A stretch of DNA of 64,000 nucleotides from Erinaceus europaeus (GCF_950295315.1 NC_080165.1:10531723-10595722); one strand, 5' to 3'; positions 33,433 to 45,406 are shown, numbered from the stretch's first letter. The notes: a model not told the origin generated them from the sequence alone. Translations and numbers: made by a program.

Positions 33433-33778
33433 CCTAGAACAGAAATCTGCACTCACTGTTTTTGATTATTGCTTTTTGTCTGGTTTTTTTCTTTTTTTTT
33501 TTCTTACTCCCTTTGCTGGAAGGTTAATGGTTTACAGTACAGGTGTTAACATGGAGACAATACTTTATGTCCCTATGATAGTTGTCTTTAAAACACACTT
33601 ATGCCCAGTTTAAGCCCTTCAAGGTTGTAGCTCAAAGTAGAGCCTTTTGATGTCCTTTTGTGAGTGATAACTGAGGCATCTCTGCCCAGAGTTTAATAAC
33701 ACATAATTGAAATAGCAAGAATTACTCCAGGCCCTGGCAGATTGTTTGCCTGAAATAAAAAAAAAAAAATGTTTAGGA

Positions 33779-33986
33779 GGGGCCAGGCAGTGGTGCACCT
33801 GGTTCAGAGCACACATTAACATTTGCAAGGATCTGGGTTCAAGCCCTTGGTCCCCACCTGTGGGGGTGAAGGGGAAGGTTTGCTAGCAGTAAAGCAGGGA
33901 TGCAGGTGTCTGTCTCTCTCCCTCTCTATCTCCCTCCTCCTCTCTTAATTTCTCTTTGTCTCTATCAAAAAATAAATAACAATACT
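33779..33986 (+). mobile_element. SINE-B
   Basis: GGGGCCAGGCAGTGGTGCAC head. It abuts an oppositely oriented SINE-A. Confidence 0.9.
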
Positions 33987-34250
33987 TTTTTTACTTATTT
34001 TTATTTATTTTTATTTTCCCTTTTGTTGCCCTTGTTTAACACTATTGTGGTTATTGATGTCGTTATTGTTGGATAGGACAGAGAGAAGTGAAGGGGGGGA
34101 AAGAGAGGGGGAGAGAAAGACAGATACCTGCAGACCTGCTTCACCACTTGTGAAGCGACTCCTCTGCAGGTGGGGAGCCGGGCGATCCTTATGCCGGTCC
34201 TTGTGCTTTGTGCCAGGTGCGCTTAACCTGCTGGCCACCACCAGATGCCC
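33987..34250 (-). mobile_element. SINE-A
   Basis: AATAACAATA with a T-run is found on both sides (about 33975 and 34252), so it inserted in the tail of the neighbouring SINE-B. Confidence 0.88.
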
Positions 34251-34251
34251 A

Positions 34252-35087
34252 AATAACAATATTTTTAAAAGAATGTATAGGAGAGGATACCAACTGCATT
34301 TCTCCCTTGACCTGAAGTCTCACATGTACAGCAAATACCTGTCTTGGAGTAATCATTTTAGAACTCTCCTGTGTAACTTGGTAGGAGAGCCATGTCTTCA
34401 CCCCCTTCAACCCAAATGTAGAGGATAAGGAACATTCCAAACTGCACAAATGAAAACTGTCACTGGTGGGAACAACGATCTTAGAAACAGCGAGTTTACA
34501 CCAGTCTTTATTAATGCAAATAAATACACACTCAATGTGTGTGTGGGGGGGGGAAGGAGATTATATGCAAAATAAACTGCCCTAAATTAATAAATAATAA
34601 AATATTTGCAGTAGCTGCTATTCCGGTGCACAGAATTAAAATAAAGAGCAAAAGAGAATCAAGAGGGAGTGGAGGGAGCAGGCAAGTGGGTTCTAGGAGA
34701 TCCCGCCTGATTAGTGTCCCTGCAGTTGGGTCCAAGGAGTTTATAACAACAGTGAAAGTTAGGGCAGGGACACAAGCATGACTTTGAGCAAGCTGCTTTT
34801 CGAAGATAAGGTTAAAAGGGACTCCCCCAAAAAACACGACAGGCTTCTTTTTTTTTAAGCTCCAGAACATGATCTCTTTTCCTACCACTGCGTTTTATCA
34901 CTGCGTTTATCGACTTGCTTCAGCTTGCCGAGCTCTCCCTACTGATGCAGAGAGTTAAGCTGTGGTGGCATTTTTTAAGATCCGCGGGCACTTGTAAGCT
35001 AATTACTGTCCTTAAAATAAACCAAGGTAGCCAGCAAGAACGTTAATGCTATTCAAAATTTAACACCATTCAATAAAGTTGGGGGGG
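34252..35087. other. Intergenic, nothing recognised
   Basis: Unique sequence with a (TG)n(G)n run at 34536-34552; no exon pattern. Confidence 0.4.
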
Positions 35088-35290
35088 GGGGCGTGGAGTG
35101 GTGGTGCACCTGTTTGAGTTCACACATTACAGTGTGCAAGGCCCCTGGTTCAAGCCCCTGGTCCCCACCTGCAGGAGTGAAGGTTCACAAATGGTGAAGC
35201 TACTGCTGAAGGTTTCTCTCTCTCCCTATGTCCCCCTCCCTTCTCAATTTCTCTCTGTCACTGTGTCCTGAATAAATAAAAATATTTAAA
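35088..35290 (+). mobile_element. SINE-B
   Basis: GCGTGGAGTGGTGGTGCACC head after a G-run. Confidence 0.88.
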
Positions 35291-35303
35291 AACTAGTCAA
35301 CCG

Positions 35304-35545
35304 GGAGTCCGGCGGTAGCGCAGTGGGTTAAGTGCACGTGGCACAAAGCGCAAGGACCGGCATAAGGATCCCGGTTTGAGCCCCCGCCTCCCCAGCTTCA
35401 CAGGCGGTGTCTTTCTCTCCCTGTCTTCCCCTCCCCTCTCCATTTCTCTCTGTCCTACCCAACAACGACGACGATAATAACTACAACAATAAAACAAGGG
35501 CAACAAAAGGGAATAAATAAATAAATGTCTTTAAAAAAAAAAAAG
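35304..35545 (+). mobile_element. SINE-A with internal deletion
   Basis: GGGAGTCCGGCGGTAGCGCA head; about 40 bases around the ACCTGCAGGGGAGTCGCTTC region are missing. Confidence 0.88.
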
Positions 35546-36179
35546 TGGTCAACTAAATAATAAATAATAATAATGAATTCCAGGGCCCAAACTGAAATGC
35601 AAAGCTGTCTGATTCTGTACCTGTCCCCCTCTTCTTTCACTAGTGTTCTTCTATTCATCTTTTTTTCCTGCTTTCCTTTCTTTTTTCTTCATTTTTTTTT
35701 TTTTGTGTGTGTGTGTCCAGAACATCGTACATGCATGATCTCACAGCTCCAAGGCCAGCTTTTTTGTTCAGATAGAAAGACAGATCTTTCCCTGATGCCA
35801 TGGCAAGACACGTGCCCTCTCTGTCAGGTGAGCCATATTTCTGAATCAACCTTAGTGTCCATCTAGTGAAAACACTTCGGGTCTTACCCACATTCTCTGG
35901 CAACAATCAGGTTTGCATGTCTCCATCTGACCTTGTCAATTTCCAGAAGTAGGACTAGTCTTAGAGACAGGGCTATTCAGTCATCTGCTGAAGTCCAGAG
36001 GAGAACCTCATCTCTTGCTTTCAGCCTTGTTTGAGGTCTAAATGCAATGCTGGATTTCTCCCAGTCTCTGCTGTTACTGACAGTTGTTGGACATGAGGTT
36101 GTCAAGTGTGTTCTTGATCAGAAGAAAAGCTTGACTCTCATCCAGACTGCTGTGTCACATAGTAACCTTATTCTCTTTT
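35546..36179. other. Intergenic, nothing recognised
   Basis: Unique sequence; T-rich at 35660-35705 with a short (GT)n. Confidence 0.4.
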
Positions 36180-36436
36180 TTTAATATTTATTTATTCCCT
36201 TTTGTTGCCCTTGTTGGTTTATTTTTGTAGTCGTTGTTGGATAGGACAGAGAGAAACAGAGAGAGGAGGGGAAGACAGAGAAGGGGAGAGAAAGACAGAC
36301 ACCTGCAGACCTGCTTCACCGCCTGGGAAGCGACTCCCCTGCAGGTGGGGAGCCGGGGGCTCGAACTGGGATCCTTACTGTGTCCTTGCGCTTTGCGCCA
36401 CCTGCACTTAACCCGCTGCGCTACCGCCCGACTCCC
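36180..36436 (-). mobile_element. SINE-A
   Basis: Near-consensus copy, head GGGAGTCGGGCGGTAGCGCA in reverse at 36436. Confidence 0.92.
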
Positions 36437-36527
36437 ACTATTCTTATTCTTATAAAGTATCCTAAGCATTCATATAACCACATTTTTCTTTTCCTTTCAT
36501 GTTGTTGTTTATGTGTTTTGTTTTTGT

Positions 36528-36782
36528 TACCACCAGGGTTATCATTGGGGGTTGGTGCCTGGACAACAATCCCAAAGGTTCTGTCAGCCATTTTTTCCCC
36601 AAGTTGGTTTTTGATAAGGACAGAGAGAAACAGAGAGGGAATGTGGGGACAGAATAGGAGAGAATTTCACTGCTTTGCTGCTGGTGAAGCTTCCTCCCTG
36701 CACATATTGACAAGGTCTTGTGCCCAGGTCCTGCACATGGCATGTGACCACGTTCTACTGAGCGTACCACCAGCAGGCTCCA
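36528..36782 (-). mobile_element. Older SINE-A-long relative
   Basis: CCACCAGGGTTATCATTGGG start in this orientation; diverged body. Confidence 0.65.
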
Positions 36783-37136
36783 ACTTACTCTCTTTTTTAC
36801 ATAAAGAACCTCTATTTCCAGTCTTTGTGGTTGTAACCCTGGTGCTATCATCCTCCGCTTCAGGTTGCAGGGAAAAGTTGAGGTGATACAAAAAAAGAAA
36901 GGGTATGTGGGGGCAGGGGGAGATGCAGTTACTATTACCAGTCTTGTCCCATCTTGGCAAGATTTGCTTAGTCAGACTAGCATAGTCCCCCACCACAGCT
37001 TGTCCGGAGCCATCAGAAAAGTCCAGGAATCTAGTGGGAACTCTCCCCTAGCCCCACTCATGTATGGTGGAAGTTAAGACTGGTGAAGGTGTGCAAACCA
37101 GTCCTTCATGATTTTACCACCCAATTTTAGAGATTT

Positions 37137-37427
37137 TTTTATTTTTATTTTATTTATTTTTCTTTTTGTTGCCCTTGTTTTTATCCTTGTTGTGGTTATT
37201 ATTGTTGTTACTGATGTCATTGTTGCCAGATAAGACAGAGAGAAATGGAGAGAGATGGGGAAGACAGAGAGGAGGAGAGAAAAATAGACACCTTGCAGAC
37301 CTGCTTCACCGCTTGTGAAGGGACTCCCCTGCAGGCAGGGAGCTGGGGGCTCGAACCAGGATCCTTACTCTGGTCCTTCCTCTTTGCACCACGTGCGCTT
37401 ACCCTGCTGTGCTACCGCCCGACCCCC
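37137..37427 (-). mobile_element. SINE-A
   Basis: CTTTTTGTTGCCCTTGTTTT tail side; head GGGGTCGGGCGGTAGCACAG in reverse. Confidence 0.9.
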
Positions 37428-37470
37428 GGGTGATTTTTTTTTTTCTTTTCTATTGACTGTTGCATTTTCT

Positions 37471-37662
37471 TTTATTATTATTATTATTTCTTTATTGGGG
37501 AATTAATGTTTTACATTTGACAGTAAATACAACAGCTTGTACATGCATAACATTTCTCAGTTTTCCACGTAACAATACAACCCCCACTAGGTCCTCTGTC
37601 ATCCTTTTTGTATTCTCCCCCCCACCCACCCACCCACCACAGAGTCTTTTACTTCGGTGCAA
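37471..37662 (-). mobile_element. Short L1 3' end with target duplication
   Basis: The L1 3'UTR on the minus strand (complement of TGTAAAACATTAATTCCCC-type end) is flanked by a 17-bp duplication TGACTGTTGCATTTTCT at 37454-37470 and 37663-37679. It is a severely 5'-truncated insertion. Confidence 0.85.
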
Positions 37663-37689
37663 TGACTGTTGCATTTTCTATCAAATGAT

Positions 37690-37945
37690 CACTTGTAAGA
37701 GAAACATAAGGTGAAACTTGGACCGGATGTGGTGAATTGCACCAAAGCAAAGGACTCTGGGGAAGAAAAGAAAGGGATGGGGGGAAGGGACTTTGATGGA
37801 GAAGGAAGGCCTGGGTTAGGGGGAGCGTGGGCCTTCCTCATACCGAGACACTTATCATGGAAGACGAGGATTTGTACCTAAGTGTCAACAACTGCACTGT
37901 AAACTATACCCCCCCATACAGTATATATTTAAAAGATATTTCTTT
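37690..37945 (+). mobile_element. L1 3'UTR fragment (old)
   Basis: GTGAAACTTGGACCGGATGT ... GCACCAAAGCAAAGGACTCT ... CAACAACTGCACTGTAAACT is the same 3'UTR type as 20890-21060. Confidence 0.75.
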
Positions 37946-38189
37946 AAGTAGATTACCTCTCTAGCCATTGTTGTACCTCATGAATTGTAAACTCTTTTCT
38001 TGGTCTGAAAAAAAGATGGCTGCTCATCGGAACTGCTGGGGCAAACACTATTCGTATTCACACTCAGAATGGGTAACCAGAGTCGAACTCAGAGGGTCAG
38101 CATTACTCATTTATCATTGCCAGGGCTATCAATATCATTCTGAACTTGTCATTCCTACTCAAGGCTTTCCACTAGGGAATCCACCAAAC

Positions 38190-38528
38190 AATTTTTTTTC
38201 TTGCCTCCAGGGTTATTGCTGGGGCTGGATGCCTGCGCTATGAAGTCACTTCTCCATTTTGGTTGCCCTTGTTGCTATTATTGTTATTGTTGTTATAGTT
38301 GTTGTTGTTGTTGTTGAATAGAATAGAGAGAAATCGAGAGAGATGGGGAAGACAGAGAGGGGAAGAGAAAGACAGACACCTGCAGTTCTGCTTTACCACG
38401 TGTGAAGCAATTCCCCACTCCCTTCCCCCCCCCAAACATGGGGAGGTGGGTGGTTCAAACCCAGATTCTCATGCGAGTCCTTGCGAATAGCACTATGTGT
38501 GTTGAATTGGGTGCACCACTGCCCAGCC
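38190..38528 (-). mobile_element. SINE-A-long
   Basis: TTGCCTCCAGGGTTATTGCT on the left; TGGTTGCCCTTGTTGCTATT in the middle; diverged head. Confidence 0.82.
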
Positions 38529-38927
38529 ACGGTATGAATTAATTATGTTCGGTAAGCGTATCCCTTTAGTATGTAATGATCTGACTGCCCTTCTGCCTGA
38601 CCATACGGCCAGATCACTGAGCATAAGTCAATAAGTCAAAAAATTCAAACTTGAGGGCGATTTTTTTTTTCCCTGTTCCGTGTTTCATCCCTGCTAAGAA
38701 AGAAAGCATGGAGTTTAACATAACCAGCTAACTTACTTTCTTCTATCAGAATGGAGGCAGCGTCTGTTGACTTTAAAGTACCATCGCAAAGTAAGCGACT
38801 CTTTTTGCGGTAGGTTGAGAGCAATTACATGGTGTTGGCCAGGCGATAACAGAGCCCAGTGGCTCCTGACCCCAGGGCAAAAAAAAGATCCTGCTGGTCA
38901 TTATCTCCTGCATTCTTCCTTAAAAAA

Positions 38928-39127
38928 ATTTTTTTTTTAGCTATCTTTATTGATTGATTGGATAGAGACAGCCAGAAATCAAAAGGGAAGGCAGAGATAG
39001 AGAGACACCCGCAGACCTCCTTCACCACTAGCGAAGCCTGCCCCTGCAGGTGGGAAGCAGGGGCTCAAACCCTGGTCCTTGCACATGGTAAGGGATACAC
39101 TTAACCAGATGAGCCACCACCTGGCCC
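38928..39127 (-). mobile_element. SINE-B
   Basis: TTTATTGATTGATTGGATAG end; head GGGGCCAGGTGGTGGCTCAT in reverse. Confidence 0.9.
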
Positions 39128-39460
39128 CCTCCTGCGTTCTTCCAATAACAAGATTCTATATGAATCATTTCCATGTGTTATGGAATATCTTCTGGGCACT
39201 GAAATTCCAATGAGAGCACTTGTCTCACATGCTTCTGGAGCTGTGGTTAGTTCAAATGCTAAATCACCTTAAGTACCTCCGTCATGAGCTGGCATTAACT
39301 TCTGAGAACTAAGGCTTTCAAATTGAGTTTCTAGTCCAAAAATTCATGTGTCGGTCACTAGGTGGCAGTGTTGGGCTTTTTCTGTTAATCTCATTCTAAA
39401 TTCAATTTGTTACCAATACTTTTGTTTTTTAGTTTCTTTTTTACTTTTTTCTTCTCCCTT

Positions 39461-39461
<1 letters not shown>

Positions 39462-39528
<67 letters not shown>
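39462..39528 (+). repeat. (CT)n microsatellite
   Basis: About 30 CT units with one TTT interruption. It abuts a minus-strand SINE-B. Confidence 0.95.
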
Positions 39529-39529
<1 letters not shown>

Positions 39530-39720
39530 GCATTATCTTTATTTATTTCATAGAAACAGCCAGAAATCGAGAGGGAAGGGGGTGGTAGACAGAGAGACCA
39601 CTGCAGCTCTGCTTCACCACTAGTGAAGCTTTCCCCATGGAAGTGGGGGCTGGCAGCTTGAGCCTGAGTCCTTGCACATTGTCAAGTGTGTGTTCAACCA
39701 GATGCACCGCCACCAAGTCC
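39529..39720 (-). mobile_element. SINE-B
   Basis: AGCTCTGCTTCACCACTAGT body; head partly diverged. Confidence 0.85.
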
Positions 39721-40464
39721 CAAAAAAGCTTTTACCTGCTAGTAGTACCTGAGCCTCTCTCTAGCCACACTAGCTAAAGTCAGGCAGTCTTTTTGTTTCT
39801 TACTTCACATCCCAGTGAGGATTGCTGGAGGATTGGTTTGCACAAATTCTGCTTTATAATAACAGAGAAATTCTCCAGTTGGGCACCATTCATTACATAA
39901 TACTGTCAAATAGAAGAAATGTAATCCCTTATTATAAAGCCTTTGGGGGGGCCATAATTCTATTTATCCTACCTTCCTACTTGCCACCTCCATTAGAATT
40001 TCCTCGACAGGCTTTGATTTTACAAGACTGGGTATGGGTGAGTTCTTCAGAGTGACATAATAGCTACTCCCATATAATTTTACGCAACTTTCTCCTGAAT
40101 GCCTGCTAAATCACCCCAACATCTGCAATGCTACCAACCACATCACACTTTTATTTTCTGTCTGTCTAACAATAGACTGAGTTCAGAAAGAATTAACGTA
40201 TTGTGATAACACAGCTGACAGAACTCCCACATTAAGGAAGCCTCCTAAGTTCCCTAACCCGCTGACCATTGCACCTACTCTTGCATAAAAGGCTTTGGGC
40301 TCTGAGAAGTTGAAAAGGAATCCAGGCTTTTGTTAATCTTGAGCCAATTATCAATAATTTGGCCAACGACTGTCCTAAAAGACTGCTAGTCAAGTTTTCT
40401 CATGCTCTTTTTTTTCTAGCAAGTTTATTACTTCCCTTTGTGTTATTGTTGCTAACAGCTATTT
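39721..40464. other. Intergenic, nothing recognised
   Basis: Unique sequence with no coding pattern. Confidence 0.4.
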
Positions 40465-40498
40465 TTCATTCTTTATTTTGATAGAGGGACACATACAC

Positions 40499-40530
<32 letters not shown>

Positions 40531-40697
40531 GGGAAGGAGGGAGGAGACACCTACAGAATTGTTCTACTGCTTATAAAGACCCCCTCCACACACGCGTGCG
40601 CGCGCACACGCGCACACACACACACCTGCAGGTGAGAACTGGGAGCTTGAACCCAGCTCCTCAAACACAGAATGTGCATTCTGTCACCCAGCCCGTC
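40465..40697 (-). mobile_element. Degenerate SINE with GA and CG/CA repeats
   Basis: TTTTGATAGAGGGACACATA, (GA)n at 40505-40530 and an alternating CACGCGTGCGCGCGCACACG stretch at 40589-40620 inside the element. Confidence 0.65.
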
Positions 40698-40884
40698 TCA
40701 TATTGATTTGTACATTACAATTTAAAATTTTTTCAAGTAAGTCAACAGAGAAAAATCCTTGAGATTCTTTATGTTGCAAGGGCAGTAGGGAGTCTGGGGC
40801 ACATCTAGCTCTGACTGTTACTAGCCTGTCTTAACCATATGAATGCCTTTTTTGTCGTTTTTGTTGTTGATTCCATTTATTTTA

Positions 40885-41060
40885 TGGCTGTCCCTGGGGT
40901 TTCACCACTCTAGAAGACATTTTCAGATAAGAAACAGAAACACAGAGAAAGAGAGGAGGGAAGAGGGAGAGAGGGAAAGAGGGGAGGGGAGGGAGACGGC
41001 GACTAAGAGGGAGGGAGAACAGAACTAAGCTACCCCAGTGTCTTGGAGACTGGGGTCTTA
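40885..41060 (-). mobile_element. Degenerate SINE, purine-rich
   Basis: CCTGGGGTTTCACCACT, GAGAGGAGGGAAGAGGGAGA tract, GACTGGGGTCTTAAAC box. Confidence 0.4.
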
Positions 41061-41941
41061 AACATCTAATAAATCCTATTATTCTGACAAGAACTGGGAG
41101 TCATTCTTCCAATTACGAAGCCAAGAACAAGGTAGGGAACTTTCCCACACCAATAAGGGGCTTTTGGATACCAGCTGAGTGTCCTACAATTCAGTCCAGT
41201 TCTGACATGACTTACCTGCTAATCGCATCTGATGCCGCCATTCAAGAAGTCAGTCTTCTAAGATTGCCCTCAACTTGGCATAGAAACCATCGGTCTAGGT
41301 GTGACTTGTGCTGCCACCCTACACATGCATTATTACACTCCCTTGTGTTTGATTTTTTTATTAGATCTCAGCTAAGTATCTTCTTTACCAAATTACTGGC
41401 TTGTAATAAAAAAAATAAAATTCAGTAACACCCAAATTGAAGAGATACCAAGGGAGATATAGGGAAGTGTCTCGAAGCATTCATACTGTATCATAGCTGG
41501 CCACTCTGCAGTCGTCCATGTGATCACCAACTAATAAACTCTTCAACCAGGTCCTTCTTCTTATTGTTGTTGTTGTTCAGACATGATTGATGGAATCATT
41601 GACCACCAGGACTGAGATAAATTATTCCCCAGTCCTTCTTCCCACTCCGGAGTTCCAGGATGTCTAGATCCCTTGGCGGCACTGACATTACAGTGTCAGA
41701 TACTTTTCATTCGTAACTTAACTGTAAAGCCAAAATCATGCAAGCTTGTCACTCTACCTCTATACTATCTCCTCAGACCTGAATTATCTTCTCCTTTGGA
41801 AACCAAAAGGAGAAACTAGTGTTTTCTTATTCTTTGGGCATCTTCCTTTCTTCTCTATATGGTCCACTTGTTTCATCTAGTTCTGTGATTTCATTGCGAA
41901 AAACCTCTGTTTCTATGCTGCTGATATCTAAATCCCAGTTA
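41061..41941. other. Intergenic, nothing recognised
   Basis: Unique sequence; a short TTG repeat at 41563-41577. Confidence 0.4.
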
Positions 41942-42095
41942 TATAGGGGCTGAGTAATGGGCCATCTTGTAAAGATGCATTATAATGCTCAGGAATCTGG
42001 GTTCCTGCAGGGGAGAATGTTATAAGCAGTGAATCAATACTACAGGTGTCTCTTTTCTTCTCTTTCTCTCCCTCTCTCTCTCTCTCTTTCTTGCC
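41942..42095 (+). mobile_element. SINE-B, degenerate
   Basis: GGGGCTGAGTAATGGGCCAT head; short pyrimidine-rich end interrupted by the next element. Confidence 0.65.
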
Positions 42096-42362
42096 TCTAG
42101 AGTTATCGCTGGGGCTCTGTGCCTGCACTACGAATCCACTGCTCCAACAAGCATTTTTATTTTATTTATTTATTTTGAATAGGACAGAGAGAAATTGATA
42201 GAGGAAGGAAGACAGAGAGGGGGAGAGAAAGATAGACCTGCAGACCTGCTTCACCGCCTGTGAAGCGACTCCCCTGCAGGTGCGAGTGGGGTTGGAACCA
42301 GGATCCTTGCATGGGTCCTTGTGCTACTGCGTGTGCTTAACCTGCTGCGCTACTGCCAGGCT
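42096..42362 (-). mobile_element. SINE-A-long
   Basis: GCCTCTAGAGTTATCGCTGG; inserted tail-to-tail with the SINE-B at 41942. Confidence 0.85.
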
Positions 42363-42403
42363 TATCTTGCTTAGAGACTTCAGGCCACTTAAAAGTGCAT
42401 CCT

Positions 42404-42505
42404 GGGCTGGTGAAATAGCTCACTGGGTAGTGTGTTGCTGAGTCATGTGCATGGCCTCAGGTTCAAGCCTGGTCCCCAGTGCTTTGAAGGCAGCATTGCT
42501 GCTCT

Positions 42506-42558
<53 letters not shown>

Positions 42559-42580
42559 CTGTCTCTACCTAAAAGAAAAT
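42404..42580 (+). mobile_element. Another tRNA-SINE type with (CT)n
   Basis: GGGCTGGTGAAATAGCTCAC head, GGTTCAAGCCTGGTCCC box, and a (CT)n run at 42508-42552. It is the only copy of this type I noticed. Confidence 0.65.
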
Positions 42581-42897
42581 AATGTGTGTCCTGTGATCTA
42601 TTGATTATATATTCTTGTAAGGTTTTGCAAGAAAGTTGCAGTAAGGGGAGGTCTCTTATCTTGGGGGGTGGGGATAAATTAAGGATAAGGAGAATTAAGA
42701 TGCCACCTGTCTTTTGGTTGTTGTTTGTTCACATGCTTGCTTGGTTTTTGTTGTCATCACTTCTTCACCTTCCCAGGCTGACTCCGGGAGTGGTGGTGTC
42801 CTTGTGCAGGCACTGAGCTGTGACACTTGGCAGTGGAGTGGAGGAAAGCCCTAGCTGATTTAGATTACACTGACATTGTGTATATGTGGGCTTTTGA

Positions 42898-43345
42898 TTT
42901 TTTTAATCTTTATTTATTGGATACAGGCAGTCAGAAATCAAGAGGGAAGGGAGAGAGACAGAGAGAGAGAAAGGAAGAGGGAGAGGGAGAGGGAGAGGGA
43001 GAGGGAGAGGGGGAGGGGGAGGGGAGGGAGAGGGAGAGGGGGAGGGAGAGGGGGAGGGGGAGGGGAGGGAGAAGGGAGGGGGGAGGGAGGGGGAAGGAGA
43101 AGGGAGGGGGAGGGAGGGGAGGGGGAGGAAGAGGGAGAGGGAGAGGGAGAGGGAGAGGGAGAGGGAGAGGGAGAGGGAGAGGGAGAGGGAGAGGGAGAGG
43201 GAGAGGGAGAGGGAGAGGGAGAGGGAGAGAGCTGCAGCTTTGCTTTGCCACTCACAAATCTTTCCCCCTGCAGGTGCGGATGGGGGCTCAAACCCAGGCC
43301 CTTGTGCATTGTAACATCTGCGCTCAACCAGGTGTGCCACGGACA
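42898..43345 (-). mobile_element. SINE-B with a giant (GGGAGA)n expansion
   Basis: Normal SINE-B ends (TTTATTTATTGGATACAGGC on the left; AACCAGGTGTGCCACGGAC on the right). The purine arm has grown to about 270 bases of GGGAGA and GGGGGA units (42960-43230). Confidence 0.9.
42960..43230 (+). repeat. (GGGAGA)n hexamer array
   Basis: A pure hexamer run at 43130-43228, with a mixed GGGAGG/GGGGGA array before it. The long frames through this region are low-complexity artefacts. Confidence 0.95.
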
Positions 43346-43349
43346 CAGG

Positions 43350-43700
43350 GAGTCCTGGAGAGCAGAGACACTGTTTTCACTGGGTTTGCACGCGTGGAAC
43401 TGAGACACTTGGTGAAGGGTTCTTTTTCTCTGTGTAAAGGGGGAGGAGTTTGCTCCATCGGCCCCAGTGTGACATAAGAAGGGTAGAAAGGAGAGGGCCG
43501 TGTCCAGAGAGGGGTCTTTTGGTCTTGGTCTTTTGCCATTTTGGACTAGGTCCAGAGACCCTCGGGAACCTGTCGCCTGAGCTTTCTTTATTCTAACTTT
43601 ACATTTACTTTACTTTTGATGTAGTTCACCTCGGACTGTAATCAAGGACTAATTTAGAAACTGCACATCTGTCTCGCATGTTCTCTTGAAATTCTTTTCG
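43350..43700 (+). other. Possible degraded LTR fragment
   Basis: Higher-CpG segment with GTGTGACATAAGAAGGG, a TTTGGACTAGGTCCAGAGAC stretch and CTTTATTCTAACTTTAC. It is unlike the flanking SINEs. No TG/CA ends or duplication found. Confidence 0.3.
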
Positions 43701-43770
43701 ACAGAACCCAGATCGAACCCCAGGAAGAAATCCTTAACTCTTACCCTTCTGCACTACCGCCCAACCCCAA
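43700..43770 (-). mobile_element. SINE-A head fragment
   Basis: GATCGAACCCCAGGAAG and TGCACTACCGCCCAACCCC in reverse; truncated. Confidence 0.6.
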
Positions 43771-44354
43771 GTGTGGACTTTTGACATAGTGGTGGGAACA
43801 GAACAGTAGCAGGAAGTGAATAAGAGAAGTGAATAAGAGAAGTGGTGAATAAGAGAAGTGAAAAACAAGATTTCTGACTTCTTCTATAAAGCAGTGATCC
43901 ATTGTTGTCAGTTGAACGGTCCAACAGACATTGGTTTAGGGGTCTGCTAACAAATGCAGAATGTTTTAGGAGAGAGGAGACAGTAATAAAAACAATGAGA
44001 ACAGTGAAGGTTGGTACAGCGGTCAGCCAAGAGTTGGTGGAGATATGGACTAGGTTTATAGCAGTGGAAATGAAAGAAATGAACTATAGTGAGAAATACT
44101 TTGCAGAAGAAAATAAATAATGTGATAGACTGCATGCAGCCAATGAACTGAAGACAAGAGTGAAAATCAACGTCAGCAGCGTCTTCATGGAGGAAGAGGC
44201 AAGAAGATTGATTTCAACCTGAAGTGGGAATGTTGTCACCAGTTTAAAATGAGAATTGGGGCTCTTGACATTCTCACAGCAAGTGAGAGCATTTCTACCA
44301 CATCCGATACACTACACAGTAAAGAGAACAGCAGTGAAAATATTCCAAATCATG
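43771..44354. other. Intergenic, nothing recognised
   Basis: Includes a direct repeat of GTGAATAAGAGAA three times at 43817-43858. Confidence 0.5.
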
Positions 44355-44563
44355 GGGGGCCAGGTAGTGGCACACCTGGTTAAGTGCACACATTACAGTA
44401 CACAAGGTCCCGGGTTCAAGCCCCTGGTCCCCACTTGCAGGGGGAAAGTTTTCACAAATGGTGAAGTAGAGCTGCAGGTGTCTTTCTTTCTCCCTCTCTA
44501 TCTCCCCTGCCTTTCTCAATTTCTCTCTGTCTCTATCAACTAATTAATTAATTAAAAAATAAA
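44355..44563 (+). mobile_element. SINE-B
   Basis: GGGGGGCCAGGTAGTGGCAC head; AACTAATTAATTAATTAAAA tail. ATATTCCAAA-type sequence flanks both ends. Confidence 0.9.
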
Positions 44564-44696
44564 AGATATTCCAAACCTCAACCTCAAATAACGGACAAGT
44601 TGCATTATATTTGGTAAACAGTTCCAAAGTGATGGTCATATCATTTCCTCTTTAGAAAGTCAAGCCATCAAAAATTTTTATCCTATGCAGTTTTAT

Positions 44697-44999
44697 TTTA
44701 TTATTTTTATTATTTTTTTAAATATTTATTTTATTTTATTTATTCCCTTTTGTTGCCCTTGTTGTTTTATTGTTGTAGTTATTATTGTTGTTGTCGTTGT
44801 TGGATTGTTGGATAAGAGAGAAATAGAGGAGGGGAAGACAGAGAGGAGGAGAGAAAGACAGACACCTGCAGACCTGCTTCATCGCCTGTGAAGCGACTCC
44901 TCTGCAGGTGGGGAGCCGGGGTTGGAACCGGGATCCTTATGCCGGTCCTTGTGCTTTGCGCCACCTGCACTTAACCCGCTGCGCTACAGCCCGACTCCC
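44697..44999 (-). mobile_element. SINE-A with perfect 15-bp target duplication
   Basis: CCTATGCAGTTTTAT lies at 44682-44696 and 45000-45014. Confidence 0.93.
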
Positions 45000-45096
45000 C
45001 CTATGCAGTTTTATCAGAAGAAAGAACTGACAAAAACTCAGTACATCCAACCTTAATACTTGCGTCTCTTAAACATCTTGTTATGAATTCTGTAGC

Positions 45097-45368
45097 GGGG
45101 AGTCGGGGGGTAGCGCAGCAGGTTAAGCGCACATGGTGCAAAGCACAAGGATTGGAGGAAGGATCCCGGTTCGAGCCCCCGGCTCCCCACCTGCAGGGGA
45201 GTCGCTTCACAGGCGATGAAGCAGGTCTGCATGTGTCTGTCTTTCTCTCCCCCTCTCTGTCTTCCCTTCCTCTCTCCATTTCTCTCTGTCCTATCCAACA
45301 ATAAAGATATCAGTAATAACTACAACAATAAAACAACAAAGGGAATAAATAATAAAAATTTTTTTAAA
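45097..45368 (+). mobile_element. SINE-A
   Basis: GAATTCTGTAGC is duplicated at 45085-45096 and 45369-45380. Confidence 0.93.
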
Positions 45369-45406
45369 GAATTCTGTAGCAAATATATAAAATAAAAGAA
45401 GCTAGA

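Noticed and set aside
42827..43477. 216-codon plus-strand open frame rich in Gly-Glu-Arg, and long minus-strand Leu-Pro/Ser frames over it
   Set aside because: They are translations of the (GGGAGA)n array in a SINE-B; hexamer arrays stay open in all frames.
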